This document shows positions 7,608-16,441 of a DNA stretch of 64,000 nt, one piece after another. Source of the DNA: Candidatus Neomarinimicrobiota bacterium. GTDB lineage: Bacteria; Fidelibacterota; SORT01. The DNA lies in NCBI GenBank assembly GCA_022573815.1, contig JACZTG010000003.1, positions 1 through 64,000 of the forward strand, read 5' to 3'. The notes beneath the pieces are model-generated. The model saw only the letters and a list, made by a program, of their open reading frames with translations, did no database searches and had not been told where the DNA came from. A program made the translations under genes and the position numbers. How positions within the stretch are numbered: position 1 is the first letter of the stretch; every line of letters starts with the position of its first letter.

Positions 7608-9593
7608 ATGACAGACCTAGGACACTTCGCATTACAACTTGGTTTGCTGTTATCAGTGGGAGCGATAATATTAGTTTATTTTGGTGTAAAATTAGAGCGT
7701 CCTGAATTAGTTAGGAGCGGAGAAAACGCCGTTCTGGCTGTTTTAGGATTGACAACTCTTGCAGTTTTTTCATTGGAATATCTGATGCTCACAAGTGATT
7801 TCAATGTAGAATACGTAGCAAAATATACAAGCCGGCCTCTTCCGGTCATTTACAAAATTGCGGCTCTATGGGGAGGTCAAGCAGGGTCTTTACTCTTCTG
7901 GCTCTTCCTTCTGGGAATTTACACGTCGGTTGTTGTGGTTCTTTATCGGTATAAACAGAGGCGATTGATGCCCTGGGTTGTGGGAACGACAATGGTCGTT
8001 TCGATATTTTTTCATCTAATGCTGGTCACAATGGCAGATCCATTTGTACGATTGGATTTTACTCCTGTTGAAGGAAACGGACTTAATCCGTTGCTACAGA
8101 ATCCATATATGGCGATCCACCCTGTGATGCTCTATTTGGGGTATGTGGGCTTTGTTATTCCTTTCGCATTCGCTATTGGAGCGATGGCCACCAGACATAT
8201 GGGAACCGACTGGATCAGGGCGATTAGAAGGTCAACCATGACAGCCTGGTTGTTTCTAACTATAGGTAATATACTCGGTATGAAGTGGGCGTATGTTGAA
8301 CTCGGCTGGGGCGGTTATTGGGCATGGGATCCGGTAGAGAACGCTGCCATTTTACCCTGGTTTACCGGGACGGCATTCCTTCATTCCGTAATGATACAGG
8401 AAAAGAAAGGGATGTTAAAGATATGGAATATGGTGTTGATTATCCTGACATTCCTGTTAACAATTTTCGGAACATTTTTAACCCGAAGCGGAATCTTATC
8501 ATCTGTTCATTCCTTTACGGAATCTCCTATAGGTCCGATGTTCTTCTCCTTTTTAGCGTTCATGACCGTGGCAAGTTTCGGGCTCTTATTTATGAGGTTA
8601 GATTCTCTTAAAAGCGAAAGTCAGCTTGAGTCTCTGGTATCAAGAGAAAGTACTTTCCTATTCAATAATCTCCTTTTGGTAGGAGCAGCATTCGCGGTTT
8701 TCTGGGGTACTATCTTTCCGTTAGTCTCTGAATTAGTGAAAGGAGTGCAGGTTACGGTCAGCGCGCCATTTTTCAATCAGATCACTGTGCCGATCGGTTT
8801 AGGGTTAATTCTTCTCACGGGATTGTGCACAATGATATCCTGGAGAAAAATGACGTTATCAAAATTCAGGAAGGCATTTTTGTATCCATCCATATTTTCA
8901 GGAGTCCTCGTAATTGTCCAGATAGCAGTCGGATTAAGGGGTTTTTATACTATTATGGGATTCACCTTTCTGTTCTTCACTTTTTATACCCTTGTCCTTG
9001 AGTTTTGGAACGGTACAGCTGCGAGAATGCGGATGACAGGAGAAAAAACCTTACAAGCGTTTAATGAGCTTGTGGGCAAGAACAAAAGACGCTATGGCGG
9101 ATATATAGTCCATTTTGGGATGGTATCAATCTTTTTCGGATTTGTAGGTTCAGGTTCGTTCCAATTTGAAAAACAATTCTACCTTCAGGAAGGGGAATCA
9201 GTCAAATTAAAACATTATGATATTAAATTTGATACATTTTTCTTTGATAAAACACCCAGTTATGATGTAGCGATAGCTAATCTTGAAATTAGACGAGATG
9301 GCAAATTTATTACAACTATGAGACCTGAAAAACGATTTTATCCTCGCCAGGATCAACCTAGTACAGAAGTTGTAATCTATTCCACTTTTGCGGAAGATCT
9401 TTATCTGATTCTTGCAGGTTGGGATGAGGATGGCGCTACTATTAAGGCTTACATTAATCCTCTTGTTCGCTGGATATGGATCGGTGGATTGATCATCGTT
9501 TTTGGAACCGTGATCGCCATTGCTCCTGACGACGCATTACGGCGATTATCCGGTAGGAGGAAAAAAAGAGAACTGGAAGAGCGCATAAGCTAA
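7608..9593 (+). CDS. ccmF: Cytochrome c biogenesis heme lyase CcmF/NrfE family protein
   Basis: This polytopic membrane protein of about 661 residues carries the tryptophan-rich heme-handling WWD motif (WGGYWAWDPVENAAILPW). It also has the CcmF blocks LWGGQAGSLLFW, NPYMAIHPVMLYLGYVGFVI and IFGTFLTRSGILSSVHSF. CcmF attaches heme to apocytochrome c outside the cytoplasmic membrane. The start is taken as the ATG at 7608, 7 bp after AAAGGAA; a TTG one codon upstream is possible. Its last 4 bases overlap the end of the convergent aldehyde dehydrogenase gene. No other ccm genes are in the window. Confidence 0.9.
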   Translation: MTDLGHFALQLGLLLSVGAIILVYFGVKLERPELVRSGENAVLAVLGLTTLAVFSLEYLMLTSDFNVEYVAKYTSRPLPVIYKIAALWGGQAGSLLFWLFLLGIYTSVVVVLYRYKQRRLMPWVVGTTMVVSIFFHLMLVTMADPFVRLDFTPVEGNGLNPLLQNPYMAIHPVMLYLGYVGFVIPFAFAIGAMATRHMGTDWIRAIRRSTMTAWLFLTIGNILGMKWAYVELGWGGYWAWDPVENAAILPWFTGTAFLHSVMIQEKKGMLKIWNMVLIILTFLLTIFGTFLTRSGILSSVHSFTESPIGPMFFSFLAFMTVASFGLLFMRLDSLKSESQLESLVSRESTFLFNNLLLVGAAFAVFWGTIFPLVSELVKGVQVTVSAPFFNQITVPIGLGLILLTGLCTMISWRKMTLSKFRKAFLYPSIFSGVLVIVQIAVGLRGFYTIMGFTFLFFTFYTLVLEFWNGTAARMRMTGEKTLQAFNELVGKNKRRYGGYIVHFGMVSIFFGFVGSGSFQFEKQFYLQEGESVKLKHYDIKFDTFFFDKTPSYDVAIANLEIRRDGKFITTMRPEKRFYPRQDQPSTEVVIYSTFAEDLYLILAGWDEDGATIKAYINPLVRWIWIGGLIIVFGTVIAIAPDDALRRLSGRRKKRELEERIS

Positions 9594-11191
9594 AAAAGTT
9601 TTTTTATTCTCAAGAGCAATGAAGCAAGCGATATTCGCTCCCAGAATCTTCTGAACATCATCAGTGACAGGATGCTGCGCAATTTTGTTCCAAGGTTATA
9701 AGAATAAAGAGCAAGGGTAACTTTCCTATAAAAATCCTTCAATTCCTTGTTATACGGATACCACCAAAGCTGCGCTGGATTTTTAAGAGGATCAAAGTCC
9801 GCGAATTTCATATTGACCAGCTCGGTTAATCCGAATCTCGAATGAATTTTACCGAATCCGCTTTGCTTGACCCCTCCCCAGGGAGCGCCGGGTTCGCCAA
9901 ACCCGTAAACTGAATCGTTTATAGTTACCTGTCCGGCGGTTATTCCATCCTGTATTTTTTTAGCGGTTTTGCGACTCTGTGTCCAGCCGCTGGCGGCAAG
10001 ACCGTAAATTGAATCATTGGCAAGCTTTATCGCTTCCTCAACAGTTTCAACTACCATAACCGGTAATAACGGCCCAAACGTCTCTTCATTCATCACTAAC
10101 ATCGAATGATCAACGTTTATGAGAACCGTGGGCGGGAAATAAAGGTCGGAACCATCGCTGACAGAGTTTCCGCCTCCGCAAACAACCTTTGCTCCTTTCG
10201 CGACAGCGTCTTCCAAATGCCCGGATACGATCTGAATTTGTTCTTTCTGCGTCATTGGACCAATATCTGTATCGCTATCAAGCGGGTCGCCCATTTTAAG
10301 CGTATCAACTTCCCTTATCAAAGATAGAATGAATTTTTCGGAAATTTCTTTTTGGACATATACTCTCTCAATTCCGACGCAAGTTTGCCCTGCATTACAA
10401 AATGCTCCCCAAACTATGCCTTTCACGGTTCGATCTAAATTCGCATCATTGCAGACTATCGCAGCGTCTTTACCGCTAAGTTCGAGTATAACAGGAGTGA
10501 GGTTTTGCGCCGCCGAAGCCATAATTTTCTTGCCGGTTTCCACACTTCCCGTAAAAATTATTTTGCCTATTCCCTTGTGCTGTGTCATAAGCGGAGCATT
10601 TGAATCTGAAACGGCTAATATATTTATAACTCCTTCTGGAAAGTCCGCGTATTCAAACATCTCTTTTAGTTTAAACGCCGTGAAAATAGTTTGCAGTGCG
10701 GGTTTCAGGACAATTGTATTGCCGCATATGACAGTGCTTGCAATATCAATAAGAGGTATTACAAAAGGGTAATTCCAGGGCGAAATACTTAAGATAGTAC
10801 CTATCGGCTCAAAAATTATCCTACCTTTTTTATGGGCAAATAGAGGTTGATGATATTCAGGTTTGATTTCGCTGAGAATTTTCTTAGCGTTTTTTCTTAA
10901 AAATTTCATATAATCGAGAGCGGGAATCAGTTCCATGCCTAATGCTTCGGTAAATGGTTTTCCCTGTTCAGTCGCTATAGTTTTCGCGACCTCCTCAAAA
11001 TTTTCCAACAGCCAATCTTGCGCTTTTTGCAAGTATTTTAAACGATCTCGGATAGAAACAGATTTCCATAAAAGAAATGCTTCGTTCGCCCGTTCTATTG
11101 CGGCATTTATTTCTGCTTCATTGGAGAGAGGCACGTCGCCAACGGGAGTTCCCGTTGAGGGATTAAATGAAGTATACTTCGCTTCAGTCAA
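9590..11191 (-). CDS. NAD(P)-dependent aldehyde dehydrogenase
   Basis: The 533-residue protein has the ALDH catalytic set: N140 (SPWNYP), K163 (VLKPA), the general base E237 (LELSGKDA) and the nucleophile C271 (NAGQTCVG). It oxidises aldehydes to acids. The substrate is not clear. After the usual ALDH end there are about 60 extra residues ending in a basic, hydrophobic stretch (RISLASLLLRIKKLF), which could associate with the membrane. This recalls fatty-aldehyde dehydrogenases, though that is inference. The gene diverges from the TPR/HTH regulator and converges on ccmF with a 4-bp overlap. Confidence 0.88.
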   Translation of the reverse strand: MTEAKYTSFNPSTGTPVGDVPLSNEAEINAAIERANEAFLLWKSVSIRDRLKYLQKAQDWLLENFEEVAKTIATEQGKPFTEALGMELIPALDYMKFLRKNAKKILSEIKPEYHQPLFAHKKGRIIFEPIGTILSISPWNYPFVIPLIDIASTVICGNTIVLKPALQTIFTAFKLKEMFEYADFPEGVINILAVSDSNAPLMTQHKGIGKIIFTGSVETGKKIMASAAQNLTPVILELSGKDAAIVCNDANLDRTVKGIVWGAFCNAGQTCVGIERVYVQKEISEKFILSLIREVDTLKMGDPLDSDTDIGPMTQKEQIQIVSGHLEDAVAKGAKVVCGGGNSVSDGSDLYFPPTVLINVDHSMLVMNEETFGPLLPVMVVETVEEAIKLANDSIYGLAASGWTQSRKTAKKIQDGITAGQVTINDSVYGFGEPGAPWGGVKQSGFGKIHSRFGLTELVNMKFADFDPLKNPAQLWWYPYNKELKDFYRKVTLALYSYNLGTKLRSILSLMMFRRFWERISLASLLLRIKKLF

Positions 11192-11320
11192 CTAATTTGG
11201 GAATGAGTATTGATTATTGATGAACACATATTCAGGGAAGATAACTTTATGCCGGCGATTAAATCAAGCGTATAGAAGAATTTAATAATATTGAATTTAT
11301 TATCCCTTTAAGTTAAATTA

Positions 11321-11349
11321 TTTGCAATATTATACTAAAATATTGCAAA
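11321..11349. promoter_or_regulatory. Perfect 11-bp inverted repeat over a -10 box (probable operator)
   Basis: TTTGCAATATT (11321-11331) and AATATTGCAAA (11339-11349) are perfect inverted copies around a 7-bp spacer. A good -10 hexamer, TATACT (11331-11336), lies at the centre of symmetry. A bound dimer would therefore block RNA polymerase. The site is 21 bp before the ATG of the TPR/Fis-HTH gene, which suggests autoregulation. It may also act on the divergent aldehyde dehydrogenase gene 130 bp away. Confidence 0.55.
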
Positions 11350-11369
11350 AACAGTGCGGTTTTAACTCT

Positions 11370-12716
11370 ATGACAGATAAAAAAGCTTTAAATATAAACG
11401 AAAGTTTAGCCGGATTAAGGCCCGATCAATTGTCCGCTCTGATTGAACGGGCTGCTGAACTGAAGCTGGTGGGCAAGAAATGTTCACAGGAAGAGCTTGC
11501 AGATGCCATAGATAAGGCAAAAGGGAAGATTCAATCTGAAATGCTGTTCAGGCTCGGAGATAAATTAATTGATAACAATGATATTGAACTTTCGCTTATT
11601 ATTTTAACATCTTCTGTGGGTGGAGCGGCAGGCGCCGAGCATGAATTGCCATTACAAAATTCTCTCGGTCTTGCATATTATATGAACGGCAAGTTAAAAG
11701 AGGCCATCGAAATATTTTCAAAACTTCTTAAAAGTAAAATGGATAATACTCTGAAAAGCTCCACACTTCACTATCTCGGTTTATCATATTTCGATGCGGG
11801 AACATATGCAGAGGCTATTAAGAAATTGGAAGCGGCAGCGAAATTATATGAATCTGATAAGAATATCGAAGCGGCTATTCCGCCCATTGAAGATGTCGCC
11901 CGTGTATATCAGGAACAGAATGAGCATGAAAAAGCGCTGAAAATTCTTGAAAAGGCATACGATTATTCAAAAGAAATAATGCTGGAGAATTATATAGCCA
12001 GAATTTCGGCATCAAAAGGGGAGAGTTTTATCGCCATCGGGAAATATCGGTCAGCTTCCGAAGCACTGGAATTCTCTCTACAGGACAGAACAAGTCCATT
12101 TGATACTTTAGACAGAATGAGATTGTTGGCACACTCTTATACCCTTGTAGGCTCCGACGAAAAAGCGGAAGTCGCATTTGAAGAGCTGTGCAAGCTTGCT
12201 GAAATCACCGGAGAGAAGGAGGAGATGATTAACTCTCTCGATCTGTTAGGCCGGCATTATAATAATGTGGAGAAGTACGCCGAGGCGAAAAGTATTTTGC
12301 GTCAGTCCTATAATTTGCGGCTTAAATATCAGGAGGAATCAGGAGCGGAATTTCCGGGCAGTTGGGAATTTTGCCAAATTCTTGAAAACGTGAATAAGAT
12401 GGTGGAATTTCAAGAAGCGAAATACACGGATAAATTGGGTATCAAACCACATCCGGTTTATGATCTCAATGAGCAGGTGAAACAGAGTATGAGTAAATTG
12501 ATTGAGCTGTTAGACTTAGGGATAGATGAACCTTCGGCATACGCGCTGAAGTATTCAGGAAAAAACCTTAAAGAAGCCACAAATGATTTCCAGAAAGAAT
12601 ACATTTTGCAGATATTAAGACTGTATGAATGGGATAAGGCAGCTGTTGCAAAGCATCTTGGTGTGTCCACAAGCAACTTATATCACTATCTTTACAAGCT
12701 AGGAATAGAGCGATAA
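11370..12716 (+). CDS. TPR-repeat protein with C-terminal Fis-type helix-turn-helix (probable regulator)
   Basis: The 448-residue protein is mostly TPR-like helical repeats (for example LHYLGLSYFDAGTYAEAIKKLE and NSLDLLGRHYNNVEKYAEAK). It ends in a Fis/NtrC-type DNA-binding helix-turn-helix, EWDKAAVAKHLGVSTSNLYH. There is no AAA+ or receiver domain, so it is not a standard sigma54 activator. The ATG at 11370 is preferred over an upstream in-frame start at 11322, because the upstream region is occupied by a -10 box inside a perfect dyad. It probably senses a protein or peptide ligand through the TPRs. The targets are unknown, but its own promoter is the obvious candidate. Confidence 0.75.
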   Translation: MTDKKALNINESLAGLRPDQLSALIERAAELKLVGKKCSQEELADAIDKAKGKIQSEMLFRLGDKLIDNNDIELSLIILTSSVGGAAGAEHELPLQNSLGLAYYMNGKLKEAIEIFSKLLKSKMDNTLKSSTLHYLGLSYFDAGTYAEAIKKLEAAAKLYESDKNIEAAIPPIEDVARVYQEQNEHEKALKILEKAYDYSKEIMLENYIARISASKGESFIAIGKYRSASEALEFSLQDRTSPFDTLDRMRLLAHSYTLVGSDEKAEVAFEELCKLAEITGEKEEMINSLDLLGRHYNNVEKYAEAKSILRQSYNLRLKYQEESGAEFPGSWEFCQILENVNKMVEFQEAKYTDKLGIKPHPVYDLNEQVKQSMSKLIELLDLGIDEPSAYALKYSGKNLKEATNDFQKEYILQILRLYEWDKAAVAKHLGVSTSNLYHYLYKLGIER

Positions 12717-12730
12717 AAGCTAAATATCTC

Positions 12731-12759
12731 TTGCGTTTCCCCTTAATTTATGATATTAT
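12731..12759 (+). promoter_or_regulatory. Sigma70-type promoter for the IscA-type gene
   Basis: TTGCGT (12731-12736) and TATTAT (12754-12759) are separated by 17 bp and lie 33 bp before the ATG at 12792. The call rests on motif match only. Confidence 0.4.
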
Positions 12760-12791
12760 TCAACGTAGGGAAAAAGTAGAAAGGTAATGTT

Positions 12792-13169
12792 ATGCAAGGC
12801 GAATTGGATACAAGTCTTATAGATGCGGAAAGCACAATTGCTACCGGGGTAAGCGTGACGGAAGATGCCGCAATATACTTGAATGACCTGATGACTAAGG
12901 ATGGTAAGGCCGGATTTGGTCTGAAAGTTGGAGTAAAAGGCGGAGGCTGCTCGGGTCTTCAATATGAGCTCACATTTGAAAACAATCCTGATGAGGGTTC
13001 CAAAATCTATAAAAGCAGCGGTCTTAGGATATTTGTTGACCTGAAAAGCTATTTTTATCTGAGGGGACTAACACTTGATTACTCCGGCGGATTAAATGGA
13101 AAAGGATTCGTATTTATGAATCCCAATGCCTCAAAAACATGTGGGTGTGGTTCTTCATTCGCGGCCTGA
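12792..13169 (+). CDS. Iron-sulfur cluster assembly accessory protein (IscA/ErpA/SufA type)
   Basis: This 125-residue A-type carrier has the three conserved cysteines, one in GGGCSGLQYEL and two in the C-terminal SKTCGCGSSF. It also has the AAIYLNDLM and LDYSGGLNGKGFVFMNPNA segments typical of the family. These proteins bind Fe-S clusters and hand them to apoproteins. It appears to be a single-gene unit with its own promoter and a strong terminator just downstream. Many Fe-S enzymes in this window (complex I, the LeuC-type hydro-lyase) would be potential clients. IscA, SufA and ErpA cannot be told apart from sequence alone. Confidence 0.9.
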   Translation: MQGELDTSLIDAESTIATGVSVTEDAAIYLNDLMTKDGKAGFGLKVGVKGGGCSGLQYELTFENNPDEGSKIYKSSGLRIFVDLKSYFYLRGLTLDYSGGLNGKGFVFMNPNASKTCGCGSSFAA

Positions 13170-13190
13170 GCAAATCAAAATGAAATTTTA

Positions 13191-13226
13191 AAACGGTTCT
13201 TGAATTCAGGAACCGTTTTTTATTTT
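13191..13226 (+). terminator. Rho-independent terminator after the IscA-type gene
   Basis: Perfect 9-bp arms AAACGGTTC (13191-13199) and GAACCGTTT (13210-13218) form a hairpin. The loop region TTGAATTCAG can pair further, and a T-rich tail follows. It separates the IscA-type gene from the long metabolic array beginning at 13278. Confidence 0.8.
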
Positions 13227-13239
13227 AATCTGAATAAGA

Positions 13240-13269
13240 TTGAATTTTATCAGGTTTTCCGCATAAATT
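13240..13269 (+). promoter_or_regulatory. Candidate promoter of the long metabolic array, possibly giving a leaderless mRNA
   Basis: TTGAAT (13240-13245) and TAAATT (13264-13269) are 18 bp apart. TAAATT is also the -10 of the nuo promoter at 47901. The expected start point, about 7 bp downstream, falls at or next to the ATG at 13278, and no Shine-Dalgarno is present before that ATG. A leaderless transcript is therefore plausible. Confidence 0.4.
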
Positions 13270-13277
13270 AACACACA

Positions 13278-14306
13278 ATGAAATCTATTCGAATCCATGA
13301 GCATGGCGGTATCGAGAAGCTGGTTTACGAGGACGCCCCGGAGCCGCTTATCTCCCCGGGAAATGTGATTGTGAAGGTAAAAGCCTGCGCACTAAACCAT
13401 CTTGACATTTGGGTTCGACAGGGACTCCCTAATGCGGATTTTCATCTGCCGCGGATTCCCGGCTCCGATATTTCAGGAATTGTTGCTGAAGTGGGAGAAG
13501 GAGTTACGGCGGTTCAGAGTGGGGATGAGGTTATACTTTATCCGGCATATTTTTGCGGAACCTGCGAGATGTGCTTATCGGGAAGGCAAACGCTCTGCGA
13601 TTCATATTCTGCTTTTGGTACAATGCTCGACGGTGGCAATGCGGAGTATATCTCAGTCCCGGAGAGAAACGTAATACCAAAACCCGAAAACTTGGATTTC
13701 AATGAATCGGCTGCTTTCCCATTAGTTTTTCTCACTGCGTGGCATATGTTAGTTAGCTTAGGCAAGGTTAAAGAAGGGGATAAGGTTTTGGTGCATGCAG
13801 CGGGAAGCGGAGTTGGAATGGCAGCGATACAAATTGCCAGATTATTCTGTGCCCGTGTATATACTACCTCCTCCTCAGATGAAAAATTGGAAAAAGCTAA
13901 GGAAATTGGAGCTGACGTTACAATTAATTACGACTCGGAAGATTTTCTTAAATCCGTAAGAGATGATACGGACGGCGAAGGAGTTGATATTGTGATTGAG
14001 CATATAGGTCCGGCAACGTGGAAAAACAGCGTCAGGTCACTCAAAAAAGGTGGTCGGCTGGTGACTTGCGGAGCTACTACAGGTCCCGTTGCCGAATTGG
14101 AGCTTCGTAGAATTTTCAGCAATCAGATTTCAATACTCGGCTCCTATATGGGGTACCTGTCGGAACTTCACGACATAATCAGATATATAAGCTCGGGCGC
14201 CCTGAAGCCGATAATCGACAAAGTGTTCGATCTTAAAGACACGGCAGAGGCGCATAAGCGTATGGAACTGCGCAAACAATTTGGAAAAATAGTACTTAAT
14301 CCGTAG
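13278..14306 (+). CDS. Medium-chain dehydrogenase/reductase, zinc-lobe quinone reductase-like
   Basis: The 342-residue MDR protein has a GroES-like N-terminal half and a Rossmann domain (HAAGSGVGMAAIQIAR). The structural zinc lobe is intact (CGTCEMCLSGRQTLC). The usual catalytic zinc ligands of alcohol dehydrogenases are not: the Cys position reads LNHLDIW and the GHE motif reads GSD. It therefore looks more like an NAD(P)H quinone/enoyl reductase-type MDR than a true alcohol dehydrogenase. It is the first gene of the array that continues 13 bp later with lipoamide dehydrogenase. The substrate is unknown. Confidence 0.82.
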   Translation: MKSIRIHEHGGIEKLVYEDAPEPLISPGNVIVKVKACALNHLDIWVRQGLPNADFHLPRIPGSDISGIVAEVGEGVTAVQSGDEVILYPAYFCGTCEMCLSGRQTLCDSYSAFGTMLDGGNAEYISVPERNVIPKPENLDFNESAAFPLVFLTAWHMLVSLGKVKEGDKVLVHAAGSGVGMAAIQIARLFCARVYTTSSSDEKLEKAKEIGADVTINYDSEDFLKSVRDDTDGEGVDIVIEHIGPATWKNSVRSLKKGGRLVTCGATTGPVAELELRRIFSNQISILGSYMGYLSELHDIIRYISSGALKPIIDKVFDLKDTAEAHKRMELRKQFGKIVLNP

Positions 14307-14319
14307 GAAGAGATAACAG

Positions 14320-15705
14320 ATGGCGGAGCATAATTTTGATTTGGTGGTTTTAGGAGGTGGACCGGGAGGATATATCGCCGCTATCAGAGCAAGACAATTA
14401 GGGATGAATACAGCATTGGTGGAGGATAAACATCTCGGCGGAATATGTCTGAATTGGGGTTGCATTCCCACGAAAGCGCTGCTGAAAAGCGCGGAATTAT
14501 ATAACGAAATAAGTCACGCTTCCAAATTCGGCATAATAACGGACGCACCGGCTTTTGATATGCAGAGTATCGTCAAACGCAGCCGGCAAACCGCGCAACG
14601 TCTAAGCAAAGGTGTAGGATTTCTTATGAAAAAGAACGATGTGACTGTTTTTGAAGCGCGTGGTTCGCTGAATGCCGATGCTGATCTGGTTTTATCCAAT
14701 GGAGACCTGCTTAAAAGTAAGAATATTATTTTAGCTACGGGCGCACGACCGATAACCATACCGGGTATTGATGTGGACGAAAAGCAGATTATCACAAGCA
14801 GGACGGCAATGACTCTTGAGTCCATTCCTGAAAGCATTGCGATAATCGGCGGTGGCGCCATAGGTGTTGAGTTTGCCTACTTTTTCTCCACTTTTGGAGC
14901 GGATGTCACCATAATTGAAATGATGCCGCAACTTCTGCCGGTTGAAGATGAAGAAATAGCTCAAACAGTTGAAAAGAGTTTTATGAAAATGGGGATGAAA
15001 GTTAGAACTTCCACAGCGGTAAAAAAAGTAGAAAAAACTGACGGCGGATTGAATATCATTATCGAAAAAGAGGGGCAAGAGGAATCAATTTCGGCAGCGA
15101 TTGTCCTGAACGCCGTAGGCGTGAGGGGAAATATTGAGGATATAGGATTGGAAGAAGCAGGTGTGGAAAATAACGGTCAGTTCATTGAAGCTGACAGTCA
15201 GTGCCAAACTTCACGCAAAGGAGTATGGGCAATCGGAGATGTTATCGGGCCTCCGTTATTGGCTCATGTAGCATCGGCGGAAGGGGTTGCAGTGGCGGAA
15301 TTAATTGCGGGCAATCGGGAAAGCGGCATAGATTACAATGCGATACCCGGATGCACTTATTGCCAACCGCAAGTTGCGAGTTTTGGATTGACGGAAAAAG
15401 CAGCGCTTGAAAAAGGATTGGCGGTCAATGTGGGCCGTTTCCCTTTCAGAGCGAACGGTAAGGCGCTCGCTCTTGGAAATAGCGAAGGTATGGTCAAGCT
15501 GGTATTTAACAAAGAAGACGGAGAGCTTCTCGGCGCTCATATTGTGGGAGAGGACGCGACTGAGATGATCGGGGAATTGGTAATGGCAAGAACGCACGGC
15601 GCCACCTACGAATCTATATTGGAAACGATTCACGCTCATCCCACACTTGGCGAGTCGATTCCTGAGGCAGCCGGAGAGGCCTACGGTGAAGCGCTTAATA
15701 TCTAA
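14320..15705 (+). CDS. lpdA: Dihydrolipoyl dehydrogenase (E3)
   Basis: The 461-residue flavoprotein has an N-terminal FAD motif (VLGGGPGGYIAA), the redox disulfide C43/C48 in GGICLNWGCIPTKALL and a central NAD motif (AIIGGGAIGVEFA). The C-terminal His-Glu pair HAHPTLGESIPEA is that of pyridine nucleotide-disulfide oxidoreductases. It reoxidises dihydrolipoamide on E2 (or GcvH) with NAD. It sits directly before lipB and a fused E1 gene, so it most likely serves that 2-oxoacid dehydrogenase complex. No E2 gene is in the window. Confidence 0.93.
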   Translation: MAEHNFDLVVLGGGPGGYIAAIRARQLGMNTALVEDKHLGGICLNWGCIPTKALLKSAELYNEISHASKFGIITDAPAFDMQSIVKRSRQTAQRLSKGVGFLMKKNDVTVFEARGSLNADADLVLSNGDLLKSKNIILATGARPITIPGIDVDEKQIITSRTAMTLESIPESIAIIGGGAIGVEFAYFFSTFGADVTIIEMMPQLLPVEDEEIAQTVEKSFMKMGMKVRTSTAVKKVEKTDGGLNIIIEKEGQEESISAAIVLNAVGVRGNIEDIGLEEAGVENNGQFIEADSQCQTSRKGVWAIGDVIGPPLLAHVASAEGVAVAELIAGNRESGIDYNAIPGCTYCQPQVASFGLTEKAALEKGLAVNVGRFPFRANGKALALGNSEGMVKLVFNKEDGELLGAHIVGEDATEMIGELVMARTHGATYESILETIHAHPTLGESIPEAAGEAYGEALNI

Positions 15706-16441
15706 TTCGGACAGGTCAATTGAACACATCAGGCTGGGATACCAATCGTATCTGAAAGCCCTGAATTTGCAATCTCGTCTTATGGATTTGAAAAAGGATG
15801 GCTTTGATGATGATTTTCTGCTAACTGTGGAGCATCCTCACACTTATACAATAGGCTCCGCAGGCTCAAAAGAGAATTTGCTGGTGAATGATGACTACCT
15901 GAAAGCGAAAGGAATCGACCTGCATTTTTCGGGGAGAGGAGGGGATATTACCTATCACGGACCGGGTCAATTGGTGATTTATCCGATATTGGATCTGAAT
16001 CATTATTATAAAGACCTGCATCGGTATCTTAGAGATTTGGAGGAAGTGATAGTCCTTACTCTGAGAAGATTTGATATTGATGCCGGGAGAATTAAAGGTT
16101 TAACCGGAGTTTGGGTGGGCGAAAGAAAGCTCGCTTCAATCGGTATCAGGATGTCCAAATGGATTACAATGCACGGCAGTGCATTGAACGTTTCTCCCGA
16201 TCTAACTCTTTTTGACAATATCATTCCGTGCGGGATTAAAGATAAATCAGTATCCTCTATATCTGAAATTCTTGATAAACCGGTGCAAATTGAAAATGTG
16301 ATTCCCGAGTATTTGTCGGCGTTTTCGGAAGTTTTCGGAGTGACTCTGAACGAAAATAAAGACTCTTCTTATTGGATTATTTCTGAAACAGTTTCCAACA
16401 CAAATTATAATACCGAAGAAAAGATAACCGATGGCGTTTGA
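15686..16441 (+). CDS. lipB: Octanoyl-[ACP]:protein N-octanoyltransferase LipB
   Basis: The protein has the LipB blocks VEHPHTYTIGSAGSKENLL, FSGRGGDITYHGPGQLVIYP, GVWVGERKLASIGI and TMHGSALNV. The acyl-accepting cysteine is in IIPCGIKDK. LipB moves the octanoyl group from ACP to lipoyl domains, the first step of lipoate cofactor assembly. The start is taken as GTG at 15686, preceded 7 bp upstream by GGAGAGG; a TTG at 15647 would add 13 residues unlike the family. It overlaps the end of lpdA by 20 bp and the following E1 gene by 11 bp, so the three are coupled. Confidence 0.9.
   Translation: MKRLISNSDRSIEHIRLGYQSYLKALNLQSRLMDLKKDGFDDDFLLTVEHPHTYTIGSAGSKENLLVNDDYLKAKGIDLHFSGRGGDITYHGPGQLVIYPILDLNHYYKDLHRYLRDLEEVIVLTLRRFDIDAGRIKGLTGVWVGERKLASIGIRMSKWITMHGSALNVSPDLTLFDNIIPCGIKDKSVSSISEILDKPVQIENVIPEYLSAFSEVFGVTLNENKDSSYWIISETVSNTNYNTEEKITDGV

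Noticed and set aside
8318-8611. Open frame inside ccmF in another frame
   Set aside because: It lies wholly within ccmF, whose conserved tryptophan motif and membrane segments cover the same bases; no ribosome site or similarity.
15301-15729. Long open frame on the minus strand opposite lpdA and lipB
   Set aside because: It is antisense to two well-supported genes with family motifs. Similar antisense frames lie opposite many genes here and reflect codon composition.
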